From contig JAWKVW010000018.1 in NCBI GenBank assembly GCA_041397845.1, positions 1 through 64,000 of the forward strand: DNA of 64,000 bases, read 5' to 3'. Shown here one piece after another: positions 1 through 8,281 of this stretch (its first letter is position 1; each line of letters starts with the position of its first letter). The notes beneath the pieces are model-generated. The model did not search any database and was not told the DNA's origin. It worked only from the letters and a program-made list of their open reading frames with translations. A program made the position numbers and the translations under genes. Origin of the DNA: JAKPQE01 sp041397845. GTDB lineage: Bacteria; Pseudomonadota; Alphaproteobacteria; Rhizobiales; JAKPQE01.

Positions 1-597
1 CTGCTTGGCGAGGAGCAGTCCGGCCACATCAAGGAGGTCGGCTACGAGCTCTACCAGCACATGCTGGAAGAGGCGGTCGCCAGCCTGAAGTCCGGCGAGG
101 AGGCGCTGACCGAGGACCAGTGGTCGCCGCAGATCGCCATCGGCACGCCGGTCCTCATTCCGGAAGCCTATGTCCCGAGCCTCGAGGTCCGCCTGTCGCT
201 CTACCGGCGCCTTGCCGATCTCTCCGACGCCGAGGAGATCGATGCCTTCGGCGCCGAGATGATCGACCGCTTCGGCTCGCTGCCGGACGAGGTCGAGCAC
301 CTGTTGAAGATCGCCCTCGTCAAGGCGCTCTGCCGCCGCGCCGGCGTCGAGAAGATCGAGGCCGGGCCGAAGGGCGTCGTCATCGGCTTCCGCAACAACG
401 TCTTTGCCGAGCCGGCGCTCCTCGTCCAGTACATCGCGACCGAGGGCAATCTTGCCAGGATCCGTCCGGATCAGAAGCTCGTCCTGAAGCGCGACTGGCC
501 GCGGCCCGAGGACCGGCTCAACGGTTCGGCGGTGCTGCTGACGCGCCTCGTGCGCATGGTGGAAGGCAAGGGCACGGCGGCAAGGACCGGCCGTTGA
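1..597 (+). CDS. mfd: Transcription-repair coupling factor Mfd, C-terminal end (5' truncated by window)
   Basis: The frame is open from the first base and ends at TGA 595-597, giving the last 198 residues. It begins with the LLGEEQSGHIKEVGYELY segment that follows the helicase motor in Mfd. The regulatory C-terminal TRCF domain follows (PSLEVRLSLYRRLADL, then DRFGSLPDEVEHLL). Mfd is a superfamily-2 translocase that removes RNA polymerase stalled at DNA lesions and recruits UvrA for nucleotide excision repair. The translocase motor and the polymerase-interacting domain lie outside the window. Identification is secure from the conserved end. Confidence 0.93.
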   Translation: MLGEEQSGHIKEVGYELYQHMLEEAVASLKSGEEALTEDQWSPQIAIGTPVLIPEAYVPSLEVRLSLYRRLADLSDAEEIDAFGAEMIDRFGSLPDEVEHLLKIALVKALCRRAGVEKIEAGPKGVVIGFRNNVFAEPALLVQYIATEGNLARIRPDQKLVLKRDWPRPEDRLNGSAVLLTRLVRMVEGKGTAARTGR

Positions 598-613
598 CAG
601 ACCGTTCGGTCTG
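598..613 (+). terminator. Short hairpin just after mfd
   Basis: CAGACC-GTTC-GGTCTG is a perfect 6-bp stem with a four-base loop, starting one base after the mfd stop. No T tract follows, so it is not a standard intrinsic terminator. It may be an mRNA 3'-end stabiliser or may have no role. Confidence 0.3.
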
Positions 614-721
614 GCAAGGCTGGACCTTGTTCGCGCACTTCTATATTCGCAAGGGGCAAGGCCCGCGCGTGTTCGCCAGCCCTCGGCGGCGCGCTGCCGG
701 CGCAACGAGAGGATCGAACGC

Positions 722-2113
722 ATGGCCGACACGAATTTCGACGTCATCGTCATTGGCGCGGGTCCGGGTGGTTACGTCACCGCGATCAGGGCCGCCCAGC
801 TCGGCCTGAAGACAGCGGTCGTCGAACGCGCTCACCTCGGCGGCATCTGCCTAAACTGGGGCTGCATCCCGACCAAGGCGCTGCTGCGCTCGGCCGAGAT
901 CTGGCACCACATGCAGCATGCCGGCGATTACGGCCTTGCCGCCGAAAAGACGTCGTTCGACCTTGCCGCCATCGTCAAGCGCTCGCGCGATGTCTCAAAG
1001 CGCCTGAATACCGGCGTCGGTTTTCTGCTGAAGAAGAACAAGGTGACCGTCATCGACGGCGAGGCCGCCATCGAGGCGCCGGGCAGGGTCGTCGTCACGG
1101 GCAAGGGCGCCGGCACCTATGGCGCCAAACACGTCATCATTGCCACCGGTGCCCGGCCGCGCGTCCTGCCCGGCCTCGAGCCCGACAGGAAGAACGTCTG
1201 GACCTATTTCGAGGCGATGGTGCCGGAAAGCCTGCCGAAGTCGCTTCTGGTCGTCGGCTCGGGCGCGATCGGCATAGAGTTCGCCAGCTTTTACAACGCG
1301 ATGGGCAGCGACGTGACGGTCGTTGAAGTGCTGCCTCAGATCCTTCCGGTCGAGGATGAGGAAATCGCCGGCCTCGTTCGCAAGCGGCTTGAGAAGCTCG
1401 GCATCAAGATCATGACGTCGGCCAGCGTCAAGAAGCTCGACAAGGGCGCCGGCGGCGTCACCGCGACCATCGAGGCGAACGGCAAGACTTCCGAACTCGC
1501 CGTCGAAAAGGTCATCTCGGCCGTCGGTGTCGTCGGCAATGTCGAGGGCCTTGGCCTTGAAAAGCTTGGCGTGAAGATTGAGCGCGGCACCATCGTCACC
1601 GATGGCCATGGCCGCACCAGCGTGCCCGGCATCTACGCCATCGGCGACGTCGCCGGCCCGCCGATGCTCGCCCACAAGGCCGAGCACGAAGGCGTCATCT
1701 GCGTCGAGACCATTGCCGGTCTTTCGACCCACGCGCTCGACAAGTCGAAGATCCCGGGCTGCACCTATTGCAATCCGCAGGTCGCCTCCGTCGGCCTCAC
1801 CGAGAAGAAGGCGAAGGAAGCCGGCATCGAGGTTCGCGTCGGCCGGTTCCCGTTCGTCGGCAATGGCAAGGCGATTGCGCTCGGCGAGCCGGACGGCCTC
1901 GTCAAGACGATCTTCGATGCAGGAACCGGACGGCTGGTCGGGGCCCACATGGTCGGCGCCGAAGTCACCGAGCTGATCCAGGGCTTTGTCGTCGCCATGA
2001 ACCTCGAGACGACCGAGGAAGAGCTGATGCACGCCGTCTTCCCGCATCCGACCCTGTCGGAGATGATGCACGAGAGCGTGCTCGACGCTTACGGCCGCGC
2101 CATCCACATCTGA
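722..2113 (+). CDS. lpdA: Dihydrolipoyl dehydrogenase (E3)
   Basis: This is a 463-aa flavoprotein that reoxidises dihydrolipoamide in 2-oxoacid dehydrogenase complexes, passing electrons through FAD to NAD+. Visible features are the FAD Rossmann motif GAGPGG (residues 12-17) and the redox-active disulfide Cys43/Cys48 in GGICLNWGCIPTKALL. There is also a second GSGAIG nucleotide motif in the middle and the C-terminal His442-Glu447 pair in HPTLSE that acts as base on the partner subunit. Length is normal for the family. It lies upstream of lipoyl synthase, as in rhizobial pyruvate dehydrogenase regions, so it is probably the E3 of that complex. The E1 and E2 genes are not in the window. Confidence 0.96.
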   Translation: MADTNFDVIVIGAGPGGYVTAIRAAQLGLKTAVVERAHLGGICLNWGCIPTKALLRSAEIWHHMQHAGDYGLAAEKTSFDLAAIVKRSRDVSKRLNTGVGFLLKKNKVTVIDGEAAIEAPGRVVVTGKGAGTYGAKHVIIATGARPRVLPGLEPDRKNVWTYFEAMVPESLPKSLLVVGSGAIGIEFASFYNAMGSDVTVVEVLPQILPVEDEEIAGLVRKRLEKLGIKIMTSASVKKLDKGAGGVTATIEANGKTSELAVEKVISAVGVVGNVEGLGLEKLGVKIERGTIVTDGHGRTSVPGIYAIGDVAGPPMLAHKAEHEGVICVETIAGLSTHALDKSKIPGCTYCNPQVASVGLTEKKAKEAGIEVRVGRFPFVGNGKAIALGEPDGLVKTIFDAGTGRLVGAHMVGAEVTELIQGFVVAMNLETTEEELMHAVFPHPTLSEMMHESVLDAYGRAIHI

Positions 2114-2180
2114 ACGGGCGAAGGAACTTGCTGGCGCTCCAATCGGGCGCCCGCAGGCACCCGTTCAGCGAAGCGGTTCG

Positions 2181-3257
2181 TCAGGCCGCCGGCACGATGG
2201 TCGTGCGCGCCTGTGCCGGCCGCTTCAGCGCCAGCGCCGGGTGTTCGACGAGCGTCCAGGACAGCCAGGCAAGCGCCGTAGTGATGAACACGGCAAGCAC
2301 GGCAACGGATGCCGGCCCGAAAGCGGGCAGGGCGTTGACGATCGTCTGCTCGACCGTCCAGCCGTAGATGTAGAGGCCATAGGAAATGTCGATGCGGTTG
2401 GTCGCCTGCCGCAGCGCGCCGAGCGGTATCGCGGTAAAGCACATCGCGCCGTAGGCATCGAGCACCACCCAGGACAATTCGGCAAGCGGCGTGCCATGGC
2501 AAAGGACGACGGCACCGATCGCAAGCGCAAGGAAGCTCGCCGACAGGCGGATCTCGTGGCGATAGTGCCAGCCGAGAACGCCGAGGAAGAAGGTCGCGAT
2601 GAGCCGGCTGAGGTGATAGGCCGTCTTCGGCAGGACCGCGAGATCGGGCAGGACGAGGATCGCCAGATAGGCGATGACCGCCAGCGTGAAGATCGACCAG
2701 ATCACCGCAACCTTGCGGAACAGGCCAAGCCCGCCAAGCACGGCAAGCAGCACATAGCAGGCGATCTCGTATTTCAGCGTCCAGATCGGCAGGTCGACGA
2801 CGCCCGGATAGGGATTGCCCTCGAAAACGCCCGGCAGCGGGAAGGTGCCGGCCAGCAGCGTCATCGATTTGGCGAAATAGGCATAGGTGCCAGGGTCGGT
2901 GGCATAGTCGCCGACAGAATGGGTCGTCACCGCCGGGCCGAGCACGAAGGTGATGAGCGCGAGGCAGGCGATGAGTCCCGGATAGACCCGCAGCGCCCGC
3001 GCCTTCAGGAAGTCGCGCGTCGAGCGCGACCGGTGCAGGCTCGCCGCCACGAGGAAGCCGCTGAGCGAGAAGAACACCAGCACCGCGTGCTGGCCGAGCG
3101 TGAACGGCGTCGGCCCGAGCAGCGGTTCGGCGACGCTTTCGCCGCCGGTTGCCAGCCAGGCATGGCTGACGATGACGCTGGCCGCCGCCAGAAAGCGCAA
3201 AAGATTGAAGTTATTGTTGTTTTTCTCTAGCAGAGACGCAAGCAGAGGCCCACGCAT
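2181..3257 (-). CDS. Acyltransferase family 3 (OafA/YrhL-like) membrane protein
   Basis: A 358-aa integral membrane protein with about ten hydrophobic segments. The N-terminal signature is NNFNLLRFLAAASVIVSHAW, in which the Arg and the His after the first helix are typical of acyltransferase-3 proteins that O-acylate cell-surface sugars. I chose the ATG at 3257 (MRGPLLASLLEKNNNN). The longer frame to 3347 adds 30 residues with no family similarity. It is convergent with lpdA and divergent from the small YeaQ-type gene, so probably monocistronic. The substrate (O-antigen, exopolysaccharide or glucan) cannot be told from sequence. Confidence 0.85.
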   Translation of the reverse strand: MRGPLLASLLEKNNNNFNLLRFLAAASVIVSHAWLATGGESVAEPLLGPTPFTLGQHAVLVFFSLSGFLVAASLHRSRSTRDFLKARALRVYPGLIACLALITFVLGPAVTTHSVGDYATDPGTYAYFAKSMTLLAGTFPLPGVFEGNPYPGVVDLPIWTLKYEIACYVLLAVLGGLGLFRKVAVIWSIFTLAVIAYLAILVLPDLAVLPKTAYHLSRLIATFFLGVLGWHYRHEIRLSASFLALAIGAVVLCHGTPLAELSWVVLDAYGAMCFTAIPLGALRQATNRIDISYGLYIYGWTVEQTIVNALPAFGPASVAVLAVFITTALAWLSWTLVEHPALALKRPAQARTTIVPAA

Positions 3258-3561
3258 GGCAGACGGTCCAGCGGGCATGCCCTGCCCGAGGGGTGACGGG
3301 ATGTCGTTGCCTGCCGCGTTCGGACGCCCCACCGCCAGCACAGCCAAATTACACTAGCGCTGGAAGGTTAAGGAAGCCTGCAGCGCGCGGCGCTTTCCTC
3401 CCCCGTGTCGGCCTGATATTCAGGACTGGAACGGTGTTTGCCGAAGTCACCCATTGGGCGTGGCCGGCAAGACACCATATAAGTCGGGCGCGGACATTGC
3501 CGCGCGGGGACAGCAAACAGGGTGGCGACCGGACGACGGCGCCGAGCGCGAGGAGAATTCC
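3258..3561. other. Divergent intergenic region between acyltransferase and YeaQ-type gene
   Basis: About 300 bp without a convincing gene. It separates two divergent genes and should carry promoters for both. A possible forward promoter is listed separately. No further structure is recognised. Confidence 0.5.
3454..3481 (+). promoter_or_regulatory. Possible sigma70 promoter for YeaQ-type gene
   Basis: TTGGGC (3454-3459) and CATATA (3476-3481) are separated by 16 bp, about 80 bases upstream of the start codon. Both hexamers match the consensus only partly. Placement in a divergent intergenic region supports it, but the call is tentative. Confidence 0.3.
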
Positions 3562-3828
3562 ATGGCCCAGTTCATGACCATGCCGGGTGTCGGCCTCATC
3601 GGCTTTCTCATTATCGGCATTGTGGCCGGCTTCATCGCCGAGAAGGTGATGGCTGCAAATCACGGTCTTCTGATGAATCTCGTCGTCGGCGTCGCCGGCT
3701 CGTTCATCGGTGGCTGGCTCGCCGGCGTGCTCGGCATTGCCTTCGGCGGCTGGATCGGCAACCTCGTCGTCGCGACGATCGGTGCGGTCATCCTCCTCTT
3801 CGTCTACGGCAAGCTGCGCCAGCGCTGA
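3562..3828 (+). CDS. GlsB/YeaQ/YmgE family stress-response membrane protein
   Basis: An 88-aa, very hydrophobic, glycine-rich protein with three predicted membrane segments. It carries the family pattern GFLIIGIVAGFIAEKVM...GSFIGGWLAGVL. The start is the ATG at 3562, preceded by AGGAG (3551-3555) with suitable spacing. An upstream in-frame start at 3454 has no ribosome site and no family similarity. Family members (transglycosylase-associated proteins) are induced by stress in enterobacteria, but their biochemical role is not established. It lies just upstream of lipA on the same strand. Confidence 0.88.
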   Translation: MAQFMTMPGVGLIGFLIIGIVAGFIAEKVMAANHGLLMNLVVGVAGSFIGGWLAGVLGIAFGGWIGNLVVATIGAVILLFVYGKLRQR

Positions 3829-3896
3829 GCCGGAACGGGGAACACGGGGTCGCGTCGGCAATGGTCGGCGCGACCCGTCATTTCAGGCAGGCATAA

Positions 3897-4858
3897 ATGG
3901 TCAGGATCATCGACACGGTCGCCGGCGAAGAGGCCCGGCCGCGCCACCCGGAAAAGGCCCGCCGCGCCGACAGTCCGGTGCTGCGCAAGCCCGCCTGGAT
4001 CCGCGTCAAGGCGCCGGGCTCGGCCGTCTATCGCGAAACCCGCGATATCGTCCGCGACAACTCGCTGAACACCGTGTGCGAGGAGGCGGGCTGCCCGAAC
4101 ATCGGCGAATGCTGGTCGAAGAAGCATGCCAGCTTCATGATCATGGGCGAGACCTGCACGCGCGCCTGCGCCTTCTGCAATGTCCGCACCGGCATGCCCG
4201 GACCGCTCGATCCGGCCGAGCCGGAAAACACCGCCCGCGCCATCGCTGCGATGAACCTGCAGCACGTCGTCATCACCTCGGTCGATCGCGATGATCTCGG
4301 ACGACGGCGGCGCGGCGCATTTCGCAGCGGTCATCGCGGCAATCCGCGCCCTGACGCCGGACACGACGATCGAGGTGCTGACACCTGATTTCCTGCGCAA
4401 GCCTGGCGCCCTCGAGGTCGTCGTCGCGGCAAGGCCCGACGTCTTCAACCACAACCTCGAGACCGTGCCCTCGCTCTATCTCGAGGTCCGCCCCGGCGCC
4501 CGCTATTTCCACTCGATCCGCCTGCTGCAGCGGGTGAAGGAGCTCGACCCGACCATCTTCACCAAGTCCGGCATCATGGTCGGCCTCGGCGAGAAGCGGA
4601 ACGAAGTGCTGCAGCTCATGGACGACCTGCGCACCGCCGAGGTCGATTTCACCATCGGCCAATATCTCCAGCCGACCCGCAAGCATCATCCGGTTGCCGA
4701 ATTCGTGACGCCCGAGGCGTTCGAGGGCTATCGCCTGATGGCGCTCTCCGAAGGGCTTCCTGCACGTCTCGGCCTCGCCGCTGACGCGCTCGTCGCATCA
4801 TGCCGGCGAGGATTTCGCGGCTCTGAAGGCGGCGCGGCTCGCCCGTCACGGGTACTGA
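3897..4858 (+). CDS. lipA: Lipoyl synthase, interrupted by two single-base insertions
   Basis: A radical-SAM enzyme that inserts two sulfurs into protein-bound octanoyl groups to make lipoyl cofactors for the 2-oxoacid dehydrogenases. Both iron-sulfur Cys sets are present: C61/C66/C72 in CEEAGCPNIGEC and C87/C91/C94 in CTRACAFC. The frame breaks near 4299, where one extra G separates SVDRDDL from DDGGAAHFAAVI. It breaks again near 4752, where an extra G turns SEGFLHVSASPLTRSSHHAG out of frame. Removing both gives 319 aa ending HGY, the normal length. Because the gene is normally indispensable and nothing else is decayed, sequencing error is the likeliest cause. Confidence 0.92.
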
Positions 4859-4870
4859 GGCGCGGGCGGC

Positions 4871-5332
4871 ATGCCGAGCTTTTCGACCAACCACCGGGGT
4901 TGCCCATTCGGCCGCCGACATGTTCGCGCTCGTCGCCGATGTCGAGCGCTATCCCGAGTTCGTGCCGCTCTGCGAGTCGGATTTATGCGCGGCCGCGATC
5001 GTCAGGGCGACATCGAGATCGTCGTTGTCGACATGACCGTGTCCTACAAGCTGGTGCGCGAGACGTTTACCTCCCGCGCCGTCTTCGATCGGCCGAACCT
5101 GAAGATCAATGTCGACTACTCTCGACGGCCCGTTCTCTCGCTGGAGAACCGCTGGCGGTTCATCGAGCGCGGTGAGCATGCCTGCGACGTCGGCTTCGAC
5201 ATTTCCTATGAGTTCCGCAGCCGCACCCTCGGGCTCCTCATGGGCGCGATGTTCGACCGGGCGTTCCGCAAGTTCTCCGCGGCCTTCGAGGAGCGCGCCG
5301 ACAGGGTCTACGGCCGAACCGCCGGCGCCTGA
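4871..5332 (+). CDS. Coq10/RatA-type START-domain protein with compensating frameshifts
   Basis: A 153-aa polyketide cyclase/START-domain protein of the Coq10 type (bacterial members are also annotated RatA). It is thought to bind ubiquinone, and in this group the gene commonly follows lipA. The first nine residues (MPSFSTNHR) and the part after about residue 38 are in one frame. In between, VAHSAADMFALVADVERYPE lies in the next frame because of an extra G near 4897 and a compensating change near 4980. A second compensated pair, near 5119 and 5143, scrambles the sequence that should read YLDGPFSRLENRWRF. The nominal reading frame is open throughout, so automatic tools would call it intact although about 40 residues are wrong. 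Confidence 0.82.
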   Translation: MPSFSTNHRGCPFGRRHVRARRRCRALSRVRAALRVGFMRGRDRQGDIEIVVVDMTVSYKLVRETFTSRAVFDRPNLKINVDYSRRPVLSLENRWRFIERGEHACDVGFDISYEFRSRTLGLLMGAMFDRAFRKFSAAFEERADRVYGRTAGA

Positions 5333-5379
5333 GCGACAACGCCTGAGCGCCAGCGCTTGACCGCCAGTTCGATGCCGGT

Positions 5380-5874
5380 CTAGCCGATCAGGCTCTCCAG
5401 CAGCATGAAGGCTTCGAGCACCGTCAGCGAGCGCACTTCCGTGCGCCCGATATCGCCGAAATGCGCGAGGTGGTGGATTGTCTCGCCGTCCCGCCGTGCC
5501 GCCGCCAGATGCACCGTGCCGACCGGCTTTTCCGCCGAGCCGCCGCCCGGGCCGGCAATCCCCGTCACCGCGACCGCGACGTCGGCGTTCGAGCGGGCGA
5601 GGGCGCCGACCGCCATGGCCCGCGCCACCGGCGCGCTGACCGCGCCATGCTCGGCGATGAGCTCGGCCGGCACGTCGAGCATCTCGGTCTTCGAGGCGTT
5701 GGAATAGGTCACGAACCCGCGGTCGACGACATCCGACGACCCGGCCACCGCGGTCAGTGTCGCTGCGATGAGGCCGCCGGTGCACGATTCCGCCGTCACG
5801 ATCTTGAGGCCGGCGGCCCGCGCATGGGCAAGCACGGCCTCGGCGCGCGGCTTCAGGTTGGGCGTTGCGATCAT
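5380..5874 (-). CDS. CinA-family nicotinamide-nucleotide amidohydrolase (PncC domain only)
   Basis: A 164-aa protein consisting only of the CinA C-terminal domain, which hydrolyses NMN to nicotinate mononucleotide in pyridine-nucleotide recycling. Visible motifs are TAESCTGGLIAATLTAVAGS, with the catalytic Ser in ESCTGG, and VAVTGIAGPGGGS. The ATG at 5874 lies two bases after the ispDF stop, so it is probably co-translated with ispDF. The N-terminal ADP-ribose pyrophosphatase-like domain of full-length CinA is absent, as in most members of this order. Confidence 0.9.
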   Translation of the reverse strand: MIATPNLKPRAEAVLAHARAAGLKIVTAESCTGGLIAATLTAVAGSSDVVDRGFVTYSNASKTEMLDVPAELIAEHGAVSAPVARAMAVGALARSNADVAVAVTGIAGPGGGSAEKPVGTVHLAAARRDGETIHHLAHFGDIGRTEVRSLTVLEAFMLLESLIG

Positions 5875-5876
5875 GT

Positions 5877-7070
5877 TCAGGTCTCCGTCGGGGCAGCCGG
5901 CAGCGACACCGTCGCGGCGGCAAGGGCGGCAATGCCCTCGCGCCGGCCGGTGAAGCCGAGGCGTTCGGTCGTCGTCGCCTTGATCGACACCCGGTCGACC
6001 GCGACGCCGCAGATTTCGGCGACCCGCAGGCGGATTGCATCGCGATGCGGCCCGACTTTCGGTGCCTCGCAAATGGCGGTCAGATCGAGATGGACGAGCC
6101 GGCCGCCGCGCGCCGCGAGCAGGTCGCAGGCATGGCGCAGGAACCGGTCCGAGGAAACGCCCCGCCACTGCGGATCGCTCGGCGGAAAGTGGCTGCCGAT
6201 GTCGCCGGCGCCGATCGCGCCAAGGACCGCATCGGTCGCGGCGTGCAGCAGCACATCGGCGTCGGAATGGCCGGCAAGCCCATGGTCATGGGCGATCCGC
6301 ACGCCGCCGAGCATGATGTGGTCGCCCGCGCAGAAGGCGTGCACGTCGAAACCCGAGCCTGTCCGCGTTTCCATCGGCTCGGTGGCGTTGAGCCGGGCGT
6401 CGGCCATGTCGATGTCCTCGCGCGTGGTGATCTTGATGTTGCCCCGCTCGCCCTCGACGATATGGACCGGAATGCCGGCCCACTCGGCGACGGCGGCATC
6501 GTCGGTGAAGTCGTCGCGGCCCGCCCCGGCGGCCTGCCGGTGCGCGGCAAGGATCGCGGCATAGGCAAAGCCCTGCGGCGTCTGCGCCGCGAACAGGCCC
6601 TCGCGCGGCACGGTTCCGGTGACCTCGCCGCCGGTGCCCGTTGATTTCAGTGTGTCCGTGACCGGCGTCGCGACGAGCACCGCCGCGTGCTGGCGAAGTG
6701 CCGCGACGGCGCGGTCGATGACTGCATGCGAGATGAACGGGCGCACGCCATCATGGATGAGCACCGCATCGGGCGGATCGCCGGCAAGCGATTCGAGGCC
6801 GTTGCGGACGGAAATCTGCCGCGTCGCACCGCCGGTGACAGTGGCGAATCGGCCGGCGTCGGCAGCGGTCGCCTCTGTGAGCGCCTCGCCATCGGCCGCG
6901 TGCGCGACGATTGTGACGCCCGAGATCGCCGGATGGCTGAGAAACTGCGCCAGCGTGCGCGCAATGATGGCGCGTCCACCGATCCTGCGATATTGCTTGG
7001 GAAGCTCACCGGCAAAGCCGGCAGCCCGCGTTCCGCGCCCCGCTGCCACGAGAAGGACGTGGACTTTCAT
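5877..7070 (-). CDS. ispDF: Bifunctional IspD/IspF enzyme of the MEP isoprenoid pathway
   Basis: A 397-aa fusion. The N-terminal half is 2-C-methyl-D-erythritol 4-phosphate cytidylyltransferase (LLVAAGRGTR, LPKQYRRIGGRAI, LIHDGVRPFIS). The C-terminal half is MEcPP synthase (GSGFDVHAFCAGDHIMLGG with the zinc-binding Asp-x-His, AGHSDADVLLHA, KATTTERLGF). The two domains join near TGSGFDVH, about residue 240. Such fusions are usual in alphaproteobacteria. The ATG at 7070 has GGGAG nine bases upstream; an in-frame ATG at 7079 abuts that site and is less likely. The gene is divergent from dusB and upstream of cinA. Confidence 0.95.
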   Translation of the reverse strand: MKVHVLLVAAGRGTRAAGFAGELPKQYRRIGGRAIIARTLAQFLSHPAISGVTIVAHAADGEALTEATAADAGRFATVTGGATRQISVRNGLESLAGDPPDAVLIHDGVRPFISHAVIDRAVAALRQHAAVLVATPVTDTLKSTGTGGEVTGTVPREGLFAAQTPQGFAYAAILAAHRQAAGAGRDDFTDDAAVAEWAGIPVHIVEGERGNIKITTREDIDMADARLNATEPMETRTGSGFDVHAFCAGDHIMLGGVRIAHDHGLAGHSDADVLLHAATDAVLGAIGAGDIGSHFPPSDPQWRGVSSDRFLRHACDLLAARGGRLVHLDLTAICEAPKVGPHRDAIRLRVAEICGVAVDRVSIKATTTERLGFTGRREGIAALAAATVSLPAAPTET

Positions 7071-7194
7071 CTCGGCCATCTCCCGCTGCATCCCCCAAGA
7101 AGCCGTTTTTTGCAGGATACACAAAGCCCTAGCGCCATTGCCAGCGGTCTGTTGATGGATCGTCGGCTAATGTTTACCGCACCGCAGCATCGCT

Positions 7195-7223
7195 CTTGCC
7201 GTTTATTTTGATTTGGCTATGCT
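7195..7223 (+). promoter_or_regulatory. Likely sigma70 promoter of the dusB-ntrBC operon
   Basis: CTTGCC (7195-7200) and TATGCT (7218-7223) are separated by exactly 17 bp. This is the best match in the divergent region. Transcription would begin near 7230, leaving a leader of about 33 bases before the GTG at 7263. That position rules out the upstream ATG at 7224 as a practical start. Confidence 0.5.
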
Positions 7224-7262
7224 GTGGGCAGCAAGCGCAATTGCCCATTTGATAGTCACGCC

Positions 7263-8281
7263 GTGTCGAATGATCCGTTAGATCCTCTTGTTGTTGGCGG
7301 GTTGGCCATCCCGAACCGCGTCTTCCTGGCTCCCATGGCCGGGGTGACGGACCGCCCGTTCCGCCGGCTGGTGGCAAGGGACGGTGCCGGCCTGACGGTG
7401 AGCGAGATGGTTGCCGGGGAGTGGCTGGCGAACGGCCACGAGGGCACGCTTGCCAAGGTCGAGCGGGCCGAGGGCGGTGTCCATGTCGTCCAGCTCGTCG
7501 GTCGTGATGCGCCGGCCATGGCGGAAGGGTCCGTCATGCCGAGGATGCCGGGGCTGACATCATCGACATCAACATGGGCTGCCCGGCCCGCAAGGTGACT
7601 GGCGGCTATGGCGGCGCGGCGCTGATGCGCGACCCGGATCTCGCGCTGCGGCTGATCGAGGCGACGGTTGCGGCCGCGAGCGTGCCCGTGACCCTGAAGA
7701 TGCGCCTCGGCTGGGACGAGGGCACGATCAATGCGCCGGAGATCGCGCGGCGGGCCGTCGATGCCGGCATCGCGATGATCGCCGTGCATGGCCGCACCCG
7801 CTGCCAGTTCTATGGCGGCGCTGCCGACTGGTCGGCAATTGCCGCGGTGAAGGACGCGGTATCCGTGCCGGTCGTCGCCAATGGCGATCTCGTAAGCGTC
7901 GAGGACGGGCCGGCGATGCTGGCGGCCTCCGGCGCCGATGCCGTGATGATCGGGCGCGGCGCCATCGGCCGGCCGTGGTTTCCGGGAATGGTGGCGCGCT
8001 TTTTGGCGACCGGCATCGGGGAGGCAGAACCCGAGGGTGCCGAACTCGTTGCCCGGCTCGCCGAGCTCGTCGAGGAAATGGTTGGACATTGGGGCGCCGA
8101 TCACGGCGTGCGCCTTGCCCGCAAGCACCTTGCCGCCGCCATGAAGCGGCTGGAGGGGGGCGAGCGCGAGGCGCTTTCGCCGCTGCGGCGGGCGGTGCTC
8201 CCAGGTGTTCGGCCGGAAACGATAATCAAGGACCTTGCCGCCTTTGCGGAGGCTGCCGGTTCGATACGGAGGGCGGCATGA
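7263..8281 (+). CDS. dusB: tRNA-dihydrouridine synthase, interrupted by one base deletion
   Basis: An FMN enzyme that reduces uridine to dihydrouridine in tRNA. Motifs are FLAPMAGVTDRPFR near the start, the catalytic Cys in NMGCPARKVTGGYGG, MRLGWDEG, VHGRTRCQFYGG, and the phosphate-binding VVANGDLVS / MIGRGAIGRPW. The frame slips near 7530: MAEA should run into VRHAEDAGADIIDINMG but a C is missing. Restoring it gives 339 aa. GTG 7263 is preferred because the likely promoter lies just upstream. The stop overlaps the ntrB start (ATGA), the classic nifR3-ntrB arrangement, so dusB and ntrBC are one operon. Confidence 0.92.
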
